From contig CAWJEJ010000001.1 of the NCBI GenBank assembly GCA_963841855.1, positions 62,001 through 126,000 on the forward strand: a stretch of DNA of 64,000 bases. The letters are read 5' to 3'. Within the stretch, counting starts at the first letter, position 1, and each line of letters opens with the position of its first letter. Shown piece after piece: positions 8,666-16,113 of this stretch. The notes below the pieces were generated by a model. It was not told the origin of the DNA and made no database searches. It saw only the letters and a list, made by a program, of their open reading frames with translations. A program made the position numbers and the translations under genes. This DNA comes from CAXBBB01 sp963841855 (GTDB lineage: Bacteria; Bacteroidota; Rhodothermia; Rhodothermales; BA12).

Positions 8666-9739
8666 ATGACTCTTCCTCTACGATGGCTCCCGATCCTCCT
8701 GATCGGCGTCCTGTTTGCGGGCTGCGAAGCGCTGGGCGTCGGGGACGACGATCCGGTCGGTGATGTCGCCCAAGAGTTGCCCGCGTTCGAGACAGCCAAT
8801 GTCGCGCTGTTTCCGGTCGTGATCGACAGTTCGTGGGGCTACGTCAACGTCGAGGGGCGCATCGCCATCGTGCCGCAGTTCGACCAGGCACTGCCGTTTA
8901 GCGAGGGCCTGGCGCCCATCCGCGTGGGCACGCAGTGGGGCTACGTCGATGCGTCCGGTACCCGGGTGATCCCGCCTCAGTTCGCGACGGCCGGACCGTT
9001 CCGCGACGGCCGCGCGCCGGTTCGGCCCTCCGAGTTCGGCGCTCCGTTTCGCTTCATCGAGCCCAGCGGAAGCCCGTCCGGCTCGGCGACGTTCGACTTG
9101 GCACTTCCGTTTTCCGAGGGACTAGCCGCCGTCCGCGTGAACGGGTTGTGGGGATTCGTGACGCCAGCGGGCACCTACGCCATACCGCCGACCTACAGCG
9201 ACGCCCGCTCGTTCTCCAACGGCCGCGCCGCCGTCGAGTCCGGATCGGGGTGGACGTTCGTCGGCAAGAGCGGCGAGTCTGTCTTCACGCCCACGATCAC
9301 CGTTCAGCAGGTCGGCGACTTCGCGTTCGACCGCACGCCCTACGCGACGGGCGAGGGATGGGGCTTCTTCGACGCCACAGGAGCGCCCCTCATTGCTTCG
9401 CGCTACTCGGACGCCAGCGCATTCTCCAATGGGCTCGCCCGCGTCCAACTGAGCGGCGGCACCAACGCCCGAGTCGGCTACGTCGACCCGGACGGCGAGC
9501 AGGTCGTCGACTTGTCCTTCCGCGAGGGGCGCGACTTTTCGGAGGGCTTGGCCGCCGTGCGCATCGACCGCAAGTGGACATTCGTCCGCACCGATGGACG
9601 ATTGGTGCCGACCAGCGAGTTCGACGCGGCCGATGACTTCTACGGCGGACTCGCCCGCGTCCAGTTCGGCAGCGGCGCCAACCCACGCGTCGGGTACATC
9701 GACCGCACCGGCGCCTTCGTCTGGTTTCCCACAAACTGA
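8666..9739 (+). CDS. WG-repeat lipoprotein, first of a tandem pair
   Basis: 357 aa. Lipoprotein signal with lipobox FAGC (residues ~17-20; MTLPLRWLPILLIGVLFAGC). The mature part is a series of about seven WG/KWG-type repeats of ~45 aa, each with W-G-[YF]-[VF]-x-x-x-G, then I-x-P-x-[FY], then F-S-[EN]-G-[LR]-A-x-V. Examples are WGYVNVEGR, WGYVDASGT, WGFVTPAGT, WGFFDATGA and a degenerate WTFVGKSG. WG-repeat proteins are usually secreted or surface-exposed and of unclear role. The stop TGA overlaps the ATG of the next, paralogous gene. Both end in an almost identical WFPTN, indicating gene duplication. Confidence 0.88.
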   Translation: MTLPLRWLPILLIGVLFAGCEALGVGDDDPVGDVAQELPAFETANVALFPVVIDSSWGYVNVEGRIAIVPQFDQALPFSEGLAPIRVGTQWGYVDASGTRVIPPQFATAGPFRDGRAPVRPSEFGAPFRFIEPSGSPSGSATFDLALPFSEGLAAVRVNGLWGFVTPAGTYAIPPTYSDARSFSNGRAAVESGSGWTFVGKSGESVFTPTITVQQVGDFAFDRTPYATGEGWGFFDATGAPLIASRYSDASAFSNGLARVQLSGGTNARVGYVDPDGEQVVDLSFREGRDFSEGLAAVRIDRKWTFVRTDGRLVPTSEFDAADDFYGGLARVQFGSGANPRVGYIDRTGAFVWFPTN

Positions 9740-10818
9740 TGCGTTTCACCGATTCTCTCTCGCCCGTGCGCCTGTCCCTCCTCCTGATCGCCCTCGTTTT
9801 CATCGCTGGTTGCGACACGCTGGGCAGCGACGACGGCGACGCTCCGCCCGCTGCCGAGCAGACTCGCCTCTACCCCGTCCTGCTCGACGGCCGCTGGGGC
9901 TATATCGACGATCGCGGCCGCATGGTGATCACCCCGCAGTTCGCCGAGGCGCGCGCGTTCGCCAGCGGGCGGGCACCCGTTCGCACGCGGACGACGTTCC
10001 GCTGGGGCTACGTCGACGCCAGCGGCCAACTCGCCATCGAGGACCGCTACCAGGAGACGCGGACGTTTCGCAGCGAGCGCGGCGCGGTTCGGCAGGACGG
10101 GCGTTGGGGCTTCGTAGACGCGTCGGGCGACCAACTCATCGGCCCCCGCTTTATCGGCATCGACTCGTTCTCCGAGGGCTACGCCTTTGTGCGGCGGCTC
10201 GACGGAAGCCGCACCTACGTCGACCGCATGGGCGTGCCTGTCGAGCGGGGCGACGCGGCTCCCGATCTGCAAAACACTGACTGGTCGGACGTGAGCGATG
10301 GCGTAGCCGTAATCCGGGCGGGCGACGCGTTCGGCTTCCTCGTGATGGACGGATCCGCCACGTCCGGCTCGCCTCTGTTCGCCGCCACGTTCGTCGACGC
10401 GCGGCCGTTCGACGGGGGTGTCGCTCCCGTCAAAGTGAGCGACCGCTGGGGCCTGATCGACAAAACCGGTACGTTCGTCGCCTCGCCGCGCTGGATCGCC
10501 ATGGGCGCCTTTGGCGAAGGCTTGGCTCCCGCCCGCGTCGACGGCGACGCCTGGGGATACGTCTCGACGGCCGGTGCCGTAGCGATCGCGCCCAAGTGGG
10601 ACGAGGCGCGCCCGTTTCGCGAGGGCCGGGCTGCGGTTCGCACGGGCGCGCGTTGGGGCTTCATCGACCAGACGGGGCGCGAGGTCGTTCCGCCGCAGTT
10701 CGACGAGGTGCGCGACTACGAAAACGGCGCCGCCGCCGTCCTCCGATTCGTCGGTGACGAGACGCTCGTCGGCTACGTGGACGGCGAAGGCGCCTACCTG
10801 TGGTTTCCCACGAACTGA
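9739..10818 (+). CDS. WG-repeat lipoprotein, second of a tandem pair
   Basis: 359 aa paralogue of the preceding gene, starting inside its stop codon (TGATG). Signal peptide with lipobox IAGC at ~25-28, then repeats WGYIDDRGR, WGYVDASGQ, WGFVDASGD, WGLIDKTGT, WGYVSTAGA and WGFIDQTGR, each followed by a P-x-F/W strand and an EG-x-A-P/A-V segment. The C-terminus GYVDGEGAYLWFPTN mirrors the first copy. The repeat block probably folds as a solenoid or propeller-like array on the outside of a membrane. No catalytic residues are recognisable. Confidence 0.88.
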   Translation: MRFTDSLSPVRLSLLLIALVFIAGCDTLGSDDGDAPPAAEQTRLYPVLLDGRWGYIDDRGRMVITPQFAEARAFASGRAPVRTRTTFRWGYVDASGQLAIEDRYQETRTFRSERGAVRQDGRWGFVDASGDQLIGPRFIGIDSFSEGYAFVRRLDGSRTYVDRMGVPVERGDAAPDLQNTDWSDVSDGVAVIRAGDAFGFLVMDGSATSGSPLFAATFVDARPFDGGVAPVKVSDRWGLIDKTGTFVASPRWIAMGAFGEGLAPARVDGDAWGYVSTAGAVAIAPKWDEARPFREGRAAVRTGARWGFIDQTGREVVPPQFDEVRDYENGAAAVLRFVGDETLVGYVDGEGAYLWFPTN

Positions 10819-10881
10819 GCGGCCTCCACCTCTCCACCTGAAGCTGGTTATCAACCTGGCGAGCAGGCGGCTCGCACGCGG

Positions 10882-11718
10882 TCAGTACAGTTCGGGATCG
10901 TCGGCGGGCGGATAGGCGGCGCCGGGAGGCCCCGCTGCAAACAACTCGCGCTGCCGCTTGAGGCGGCGGCTGGCGAGCGACACCGCGATCGCAGCGCCGA
11001 CGAGACCGCCGATAACCAGGCCGATCAGCAGCCACCCCCACGGCATCGGCGCTGTCTCCTCCAGGCCGGTGTTCAGGGCATCGGGCTCGGGCGAAGTCGA
11101 TACCAGCGGAGCGTCTGACTGGGCCAAAGCGGCGAGGCTGTCCGGGATGACGATCGCTTCGGCGATGGTGTCGGGCTCGGACGGTTCGGGAGCGCCGGGC
11201 AACTCGACCAGAGGCGGATCGCCCGGGCCTTCGCCGTCACCGGCTCGGTTGGAAGCGTCGCGCGCATCGAGAGCGGCGCGAATGCGGCCTTCTACGGACG
11301 CGGGGACGATTCCCATCGACACGCGCCCCGACGAAACCGCGTCGTATCCGGGCTGCCAGCCTGCGTCGCCGGTTTTGACGTAGCTCTGCATCAGTTCGCC
11401 GCGCGGCGTCCGAGCGAGCACGTAGAGACTGCGCCGTCCCACCCTGGTCGTGGCATAGCGGCCGATCGTCTGGCCGTCGGCCGCCAGTTCGTCCTCCTCT
11501 GCCGTCGCGAGTCCGGCGATGATCGGCTCGTAGCCCTCGCGCAGCCGCATCGCCCGAGCCTCGGGCCAGCGAACGAGCCACACCTCCGTTCCACCCGGCA
11601 GCGCGCGGTTGTTGACGATCTCACCGCCCACGATGCGGTCGAAGAGTTGCAATCCCGTCGTCTGCGCATGGATAGCAGGCGCGGCGACGAGAAAAAACAG
11701 GAGCAGGAAGTAGCGCAT
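10882..11718 (-). CDS. Secreted/membrane-anchored protein of unknown function with C-terminal TM helix
   Basis: 278 aa. N-terminal signal peptide (MRYFLLLFFLVAAPAIHAQ), then an extracytoplasmic domain of ~200 residues with no domain I recognise (EVWLVRWPEARAMRLREGYEPIIAG; TRVGRRSLYVLARTPRGEL), and a Pro/Glu/Asp-rich linker. A single TM helix follows at ~225-247 (WLLIGLVIGGLVGAAIAVSLAS), with a basic stop-transfer (RRLKRQR) and a short Pro/Asp tail. Type I membrane topology is predicted. It lies about 60 bp from the convergent WG-repeat genes. A link to them is not supported by anything but position. Confidence 0.75.
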   Translation of the reverse strand: MRYFLLLFFLVAAPAIHAQTTGLQLFDRIVGGEIVNNRALPGGTEVWLVRWPEARAMRLREGYEPIIAGLATAEEDELAADGQTIGRYATTRVGRRSLYVLARTPRGELMQSYVKTGDAGWQPGYDAVSSGRVSMGIVPASVEGRIRAALDARDASNRAGDGEGPGDPPLVELPGAPEPSEPDTIAEAIVIPDSLAALAQSDAPLVSTSPEPDALNTGLEETAPMPWGWLLIGLVIGGLVGAAIAVSLASRRLKRQRELFAAGPPGAAYPPADDPELY

Positions 11719-11770
11719 CGGGTGTAGGGCGAGCCATAGATCGCCCGTTTGGAGAGAGACGGAAAGATGG

Positions 11771-11803
11771 GAGATCGCCGCGGCCTGCGGCCTCGCAGTG
11801 ACA
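11771..11803 (+). repeat. Right-half copy of dispersed GTCATxGCGAG-type repeat
   Basis: The segment (GAGATCGCC at the left, CCTCGCAGTGACA at the right) matches the right arm of the fuller copies at 45159-45242 and 47067-47152. It lies in the 159-bp gap between the membrane protein gene and asnS. Degraded; no left arm seen. Confidence 0.5.
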
Positions 11804-11877
11804 GGAGTCAGGATTGCAGGTGGCGGCAGGATGATCAGGCGGGGATCAGCATAGCAAGGTCCTTGCTGCCAACTCGA

Positions 11878-13389
11878 TTACGGATGCAGGCGCCCGATCA
11901 GGCGCGGAAATGGGATGGCTTCGCGCAGGTGCGAGATGCCGCACATCCAGGCGACGGTGCGTTCGAGTCCCAGGCCGAACCCGGCGTGCGGGACGCTGCC
12001 GTAGCGGCGCAGGTCGAAGTACCAGCCAAACACCTCGGGCGGCAGGCCGTGCGCCTCGACCTGGGATTGCAGATAGTCCAGATCCGTCGCCCGCTCGCCG
12101 CCGCCGATGATCTCGCCGTAGCCCTCGGGCGCCAGCACGTCCATTCCCAGAGCCAGGCGCGCGTCGTCGGGATCGCGCTTCATGTAGAACGCCTTGATGA
12201 CGGCCGGGTAGCGGTGGACGATGAGCGGGCGGTCGAAGTGCCACGTCAGCAGCGTCTCGTCGCTTCCGCCAAAATCTCCGCCCCACTCGAACGACTCGGC
12301 CGAGACGCGCCACTGGGGCAGGTTGCGCAGTTCGTCTTCGATCTCCGACAGCCGCCCGGCGATGGCGATGGCGCGCGCGTCGATCCTGCGCTTCTCGCCC
12401 TTCTTGACGTTAGGGTAGCGCGCCTGATCGTCGTTGCGTTCGGTGTTTAGCGCAGCCTGCTCTTCCTCGAGCCCGGCGATCTTGGCGTCGATCAGATCGA
12501 GCGTCTTTTGAGAAGTCAGCAGGTCGACGGCGTCCGAGTACGATAGGCGGGGAAAACTGCCCGATGCCGTCCGTTCGAGCTGTTCGCGCGCGCGTTCGAG
12601 CACGTCCAGTTCTTCGCCGCACGTTGCGAGCACGTCGGTCGCGATGCGCTGGAGAAACGCCTCGGCCAGTTCCATGTCGCCGTCCAGGTCGCAGAACGCC
12701 ATCTCGGGCTCGATCATCCAAAACTCGGTCAGGTGGCGCCGCGTCTTGGATTTCTCGGCGCGGAAGGTCGGCCCGAACGTGTAGATCTTGCCGAACGCCA
12801 TCGCCAGCGCTTCGCCGTAGAGTTGACCCGACTGCGTCAGGTAGGCCGCTTCGTCGAAGTAGTCCAACTCGAAGAGCGTCGTCGTGCCCTCGACGGCGTT
12901 GCCGGTCAGGATCGGCGCGTCCATCTGCAGGAAACCGCGCTCCTGGAAAAAGGCGTGGATCGACTGGATTACGCGGTTGCGCACGCGCATGATGGCCCAC
13001 TGGCGGCGGCTGCGCAGCCACAGGTGGCGGTTGTTCATCAGGAACTCGACGCCGTGCTCCTTGGGGCTGATCGGATAGTCCTCGCTGGCGCCGATAAGCT
13101 CGACGTGCGTCGCCTGGATCTCGAATCCGCCGACCTGCCGCTCGTCCTTGACGACTGTCCCCGTGACGGCCAGGCTGCTCTCCTGCCCCATCGCCTGGGC
13201 CGATTCCCACGAGTCCGCGTCGACGGCGTCCTGGTTGGCGACGCACTGGCACAGGCCCGTCCCGTCGCGGAGGACGAGGAACGCCAGTCCTTTGCTGTCG
13301 CGTTTGTTGTAGAGCCAGCCGCGTAGAGTCACGGTCTGGCCTTCGTGCTGAGAAAGCTGGTCAATCGTCGGCGTCGGGGCGTCGGTCAT
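11878..13389 (-). CDS. asnS: Asparaginyl-tRNA synthetase with a coiled-coil insertion
   Basis: Class IIb aminoacyl-tRNA synthetase, charges tRNA-Asn. The N-terminal OB-fold anticodon-binding domain is at ~17-105 (VTLRGWLYNKRDSKGLAFLVLRDG). The catalytic core follows: motif 1 around 150-160 (ERGFLQMDAPILTGNA), LTQSGQLYGEALAMAFGKIYTFGPTFRAEKSKTRRHLTEF (motif 2, ~184-223), and motif 3 near the C-terminus (GFGLGLERTVAWMCG). At 503 aa it is about 37 residues longer than the E. coli enzyme (~466 aa). The extra length is a charged helical insert at ~292-360, between motif 2 and motif 3. An exact TAnnTTTG element lies 23 bp upstream of the ATG. Confidence 0.96.
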   Translation of the reverse strand: MTDAPTPTIDQLSQHEGQTVTLRGWLYNKRDSKGLAFLVLRDGTGLCQCVANQDAVDADSWESAQAMGQESSLAVTGTVVKDERQVGGFEIQATHVELIGASEDYPISPKEHGVEFLMNNRHLWLRSRRQWAIMRVRNRVIQSIHAFFQERGFLQMDAPILTGNAVEGTTTLFELDYFDEAAYLTQSGQLYGEALAMAFGKIYTFGPTFRAEKSKTRRHLTEFWMIEPEMAFCDLDGDMELAEAFLQRIATDVLATCGEELDVLERAREQLERTASGSFPRLSYSDAVDLLTSQKTLDLIDAKIAGLEEEQAALNTERNDDQARYPNVKKGEKRRIDARAIAIAGRLSEIEDELRNLPQWRVSAESFEWGGDFGGSDETLLTWHFDRPLIVHRYPAVIKAFYMKRDPDDARLALGMDVLAPEGYGEIIGGGERATDLDYLQSQVEAHGLPPEVFGWYFDLRRYGSVPHAGFGLGLERTVAWMCGISHLREAIPFPRLIGRLHP

Positions 13390-13665
13390 GGGCAGGTGGA
13401 GTGAGAGAGTACAAAGCTACCACTTCGCCACGCTCGCTGTGTAGGTACCGCGCCAATTCCGCCCGCCGTCGCGGGTTGCTGCGCTCGCCGCGTATGGACG
13501 AATAGAGCAGCCGAAACTCTCCACATCCCCTCTCGTCGGAGAAGGCGCAAGCTGACTTCCCCTCGTCCAATGTCGGCATACGTCTATGCCTCGTGCGGGT
13601 CGGCGCCTCTGCCGAGCAGGTAGGAATCGGCTTTGGGCGGCACGCCCCAGTGCAAGGACGCGGCC
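13390..13665. other. Non-coding spacer upstream of asnS
   Basis: Together with the MITE that follows, this is part of a ~540-bp stretch without a gene. It holds the asnS promoter candidate at its left end. Beyond about 13430 I see only GC-rich sequence with scattered short inverted repeats and no convincing reading frame, RNA or operator. Confidence 0.4.
13412..13419 (-). promoter_or_regulatory. Candidate Bacteroidota -7 element for asnS
   Basis: On the minus strand this reads TAGCTTTG, an exact match to the TAnnTTTG -7 consensus known in Bacteroidota. It sits 23 bp upstream of the asnS ATG, giving a predicted leader of roughly 15 nt. Confidence 0.5.
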
Positions 13666-13877
13666 TTAGAGAGTGTTTGGTGAAGGTAGCGGAAGGCGAG
13701 AGCGAGCGCGGGAAGCGGCTCACAAGGCGCGCGAAGCAGACATAGCGCCAGCTATGGCGATGCAGCGTAACCCCAAAGGGGACCGCACAGCGAACGCCGC
13801 GAGGCGCTTTCCGGGCCGTTCACTACGTGGTCCCTTCGGGTTCGCAGCCCCGCGGCCTTTCGCCAAACAGTCTCTTA
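13666..13877. mobile_element. MITE-like element with IS5-type inverted ends
   Basis: About 206 bp (13669-13874) bounded by imperfect terminal inverted repeats: GAGAGTGTTTGGTGAAGG at the left, and GAGACTGTTTGGCGAAAGG at the right read on the minus strand. A TTA direct repeat flanks both ends (13666-13668 and 13875-13877), as expected for a 3-bp target duplication. The interior has no transposase frame but contains small hairpins (e.g. AGCGCCAGCTATGGCG). The end sequence resembles IS5-family termini. It would be mobilised in trans by a full-length element elsewhere in the genome (inference). Confidence 0.65.
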
Positions 13878-13928
13878 GCCGCTCTTTCAGCCCTCGCCAC
13901 GCTGTCGATCCTGCTGATCTGCTCCGCC

Positions 13929-15170
13929 TCAGACCTTGATGATCAGCTTGCGGCGATACATCCAGAGCAAGACGAGAAACCACAGGCCGATCCACGTCAG
14001 CGCGTAGGCGAGCGAGCCCACCTCGGGCGGTCCGGGAAACTGGGCGAACGTCGACTGGAAAAAGGCCGACTGGACGGACGTGCTCCCTCCGTCCCATGGC
14101 ACCTTGACGTAGATCATCGTCTTGGCGACGATGCCGCTCATCACGAAGACGGTGATCGCGTTGACGCCGTAGACCAAGAAGGGAAAGCCCCACCGCGTCT
14201 GGCCGCGCATGTCCATCAGCCAGTAGAACGCGCCCAGGCACAGCGCTGCCTGTCCGGCTGTGAAGACGGCATACGACGGCGTCCACAGCGACTTGTTGAG
14301 CGGCAGCACCCAGCTCCAGCAGTAGCCGACGACGAGTAGCCCGAACCCGCCGACGAACAGCCCCAGCGCTTTCTTGGTCTCGGACCGGTCGGACGCGAGC
14401 ACGTCGCCTGCCCAGCAGCCCAGCAGCGTCGTCCCGATGGCGGGAAGCGTCGAGAGCAAACCTTCGGGATCCCACATGCGGTCGGCTCCGGCCCACAGGT
14501 GATCAGGCGTCAGAATGAGACGGTCCAGCCACGCCGACAGCGTCGCCTCGGGCACGTCGATCAGGCCAGCTCCAAAGCCGGGAACGGGGATGAAGACCAG
14601 CGCCAGCGCGTAAGCGACGAGCCCAACGCCGATGGCCCAGTAGCGCGCACGCTGGGAGACGAACAGGTAGAACAGCGTCGCCGCGAAGTAGCAGATCGCG
14701 ATGCGCTGGAGCACGCCCAGGATGCGCATCCGCTCGAACCCTCGGATACCGTCGAGCGCTCCGCCTTCGGTGCCGACGAACGGAAACCACGCCAGCAGCA
14801 CGCCCAGCCCGAAGAGCCACAATGCGCGCTTGGCCGCCTTGCCCACGAGCGGCGCGCGGTCGTCGCCCCTCAGCACCTTGGTCCTATAGGCAAACACGAT
14901 CGCGACGCCGACGATGAACAGGAAGAACGGAAACACCAGATCGGTCGGCGTCCATCCGTGCCAGGTGGCGTGGCGCAGCGGCGGATAGATCGACGCCCAC
15001 GTGCCCGGATTGTTGACCAGGATCATGCCGACAATCGTAGCGCCCCGGAAGGCGTCCAGCGAGGCGAGGCGCTTGCGTTTGGCCGGAGGGGCTTCGAGCG
15101 GAAGCGTGGGGTCGGGCGGTGGGTTGGATGCCATCGGCGGCGCGGGTGAGGTCGGTGCAAAGGTAGTCAT
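13929..15170 (-). CDS. DUF5009/heparan-alpha-glucosaminide N-acetyltransferase-like membrane protein
   Basis: 413 aa polytopic membrane protein. After a Pro-rich N-terminus, the conserved RLASLDAFRGATIVGMILVNNPGTW (~40-65) is the signature of the acyltransferase-3/DUF5009 group (NagX-like), and WHGWTPTDLVFPFFLFIVGVAI follows. About ten TM helices are predicted. Relatives move acyl groups onto glycans across the membrane; the substrate here is unknown. I placed the start at ATG 15170, because 84 upstream in-frame residues lack conservation features and overlap the UbiA-like gene. The ATG overlaps the TGA of that upstream gene by four bases (ATGA), so the two form an operon. Confidence 0.85.
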   Translation of the reverse strand: MTTFAPTSPAPPMASNPPPDPTLPLEAPPAKRKRLASLDAFRGATIVGMILVNNPGTWASIYPPLRHATWHGWTPTDLVFPFFLFIVGVAIVFAYRTKVLRGDDRAPLVGKAAKRALWLFGLGVLLAWFPFVGTEGGALDGIRGFERMRILGVLQRIAICYFAATLFYLFVSQRARYWAIGVGLVAYALALVFIPVPGFGAGLIDVPEATLSAWLDRLILTPDHLWAGADRMWDPEGLLSTLPAIGTTLLGCWAGDVLASDRSETKKALGLFVGGFGLLVVGYCWSWVLPLNKSLWTPSYAVFTAGQAALCLGAFYWLMDMRGQTRWGFPFLVYGVNAITVFVMSGIVAKTMIYVKVPWDGGSTSVQSAFFQSTFAQFPGPPEVGSLAYALTWIGLWFLVLLWMYRRKLIIKV

Positions 15171-16018
15171 CCCCACGCCGCCTGCGCCCACCACGTCATG
15201 ATCGGCCATGCGGCGAGCAGGTCGAGCGCTAGCGCTCCCCTCGCGCCATAGGGCAACCGAAAGCATAGACCGACCGACAGTAGCAGCGGTCCCAGCGCGT
15301 CGACGGCACCGAGCAGTGGAAGACCCGCTTCGACGCCAGCTCTCAAGCAACACGTTGCCGCGCCAAACGAGACCGACGTGACGAACACGCGGAACCCCAA
15401 CCGGTCCATTCGTGCCGCCCACGTGTAGAGTCCCATTTGGGCATCACCCGATCGGTCGGGCCAGTCGAGGGCCATCGCGTTGGCCGCGTAGAAGAGCGCG
15501 CGTCCAGCCAGCAGAAATGCGGCTCCCGCAGGCAAAACCTCGCCTCCGACGAGGGGCAGAGCTACCACGGCTGCGCTCCACGCCGCGCCGATGAGAAAGG
15601 GCTTGACTCGGCTCAGCCGTTTGATTCGCCACCGTCCCGGCAACGCGTAGGCCAGCCCGACGGCTCCGACGGCGAAACCACCCATCAGCACGTCGGCAGA
15701 CAGGTGGAACGCCGCCCCCACTGCGCAGACAGACAAGGCCGCAACCAATCCGGTGCACGACGTGCGGTGCCGAACCAGCCAGGTGCTTCGGCTGCGGCAG
15801 TTGACGGCGTCTTCAGGAGGCGAGGCCAAGCGCTCGCATAGATACGCGGCCCACGCACCGGCCGCCAGCGCAACCATCAGCGCCCCGCCAACGCGCCCGC
15901 CCAGCATCGCCGAGGTGCCGAGAAGTCCGCCCAGAGCGACGAGCGGAACGGCGGCGTGCAGTGCCGCCGCGCCCTCTGCGAACCGCGCGTAACGTGACGA
16001 AGGCGAAAGATCAGGCAC
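15167..16018 (-). CDS. UbiA-like prenyltransferase family membrane protein
   Basis: About 283 aa, 7-9 predicted TM helices. The arrangement resembles small UbiA-superfamily proteins seen in Bacteroidota (VGLAYALPGRWRIKRLSRVKPFLIGAAWSAAV, NAMALDWPDRSGDAQMGLYTWAARMD). The second Asp-rich motif is recognisable as DWPDRSGD; the first, normally NxxxDxxxD, is not clear. This may therefore be a divergent or non-prenylating member. I chose GTG 16018, because an upstream TTG at 16114 would sit inside the divergent pckA start region. Four-base overlap (ATGA) with the downstream acyltransferase-like gene. Confidence 0.7.
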   Translation of the reverse strand: MPDLSPSSRYARFAEGAAALHAAVPLVALGGLLGTSAMLGGRVGGALMVALAAGAWAAYLCERLASPPEDAVNCRSRSTWLVRHRTSCTGLVAALSVCAVGAAFHLSADVLMGGFAVGAVGLAYALPGRWRIKRLSRVKPFLIGAAWSAAVVALPLVGGEVLPAGAAFLLAGRALFYAANAMALDWPDRSGDAQMGLYTWAARMDRLGFRVFVTSVSFGAATCCLRAGVEAGLPLLGAVDALGPLLLSVGLCFRLPYGARGALALDLLAAWPIMTWWAQAAWG

Positions 16019-16021
16019 GCA

Positions 16022-16029
16022 CAAAGGTA
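16022..16029 (-). promoter_or_regulatory. TAnnTTTG element directly before the UbiA-like start
   Basis: The minus strand reads TACCTTTG, ending three bases before GTG 16018. If this is the -7 element, transcription would begin at or near the start codon, i.e. a leaderless mRNA. The same 13-base context (CGTACCTTTGTGC) recurs at 26801-26813. Confidence 0.45.
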
Positions 16030-16113
16030 CGATTGCAGGCTTTTCGCGGACGCTACTTGGGCAGGCGGAAGATGACGGGGTACCTTGCAAATACGCGCTG
16101 AAAAGCGCTTCCA

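Noticed and set aside
9640..10854. 404-codon minus-strand frame opposite the second WG-repeat gene
   Set aside because: Complement of WG-repeat codons; repeated composition only.
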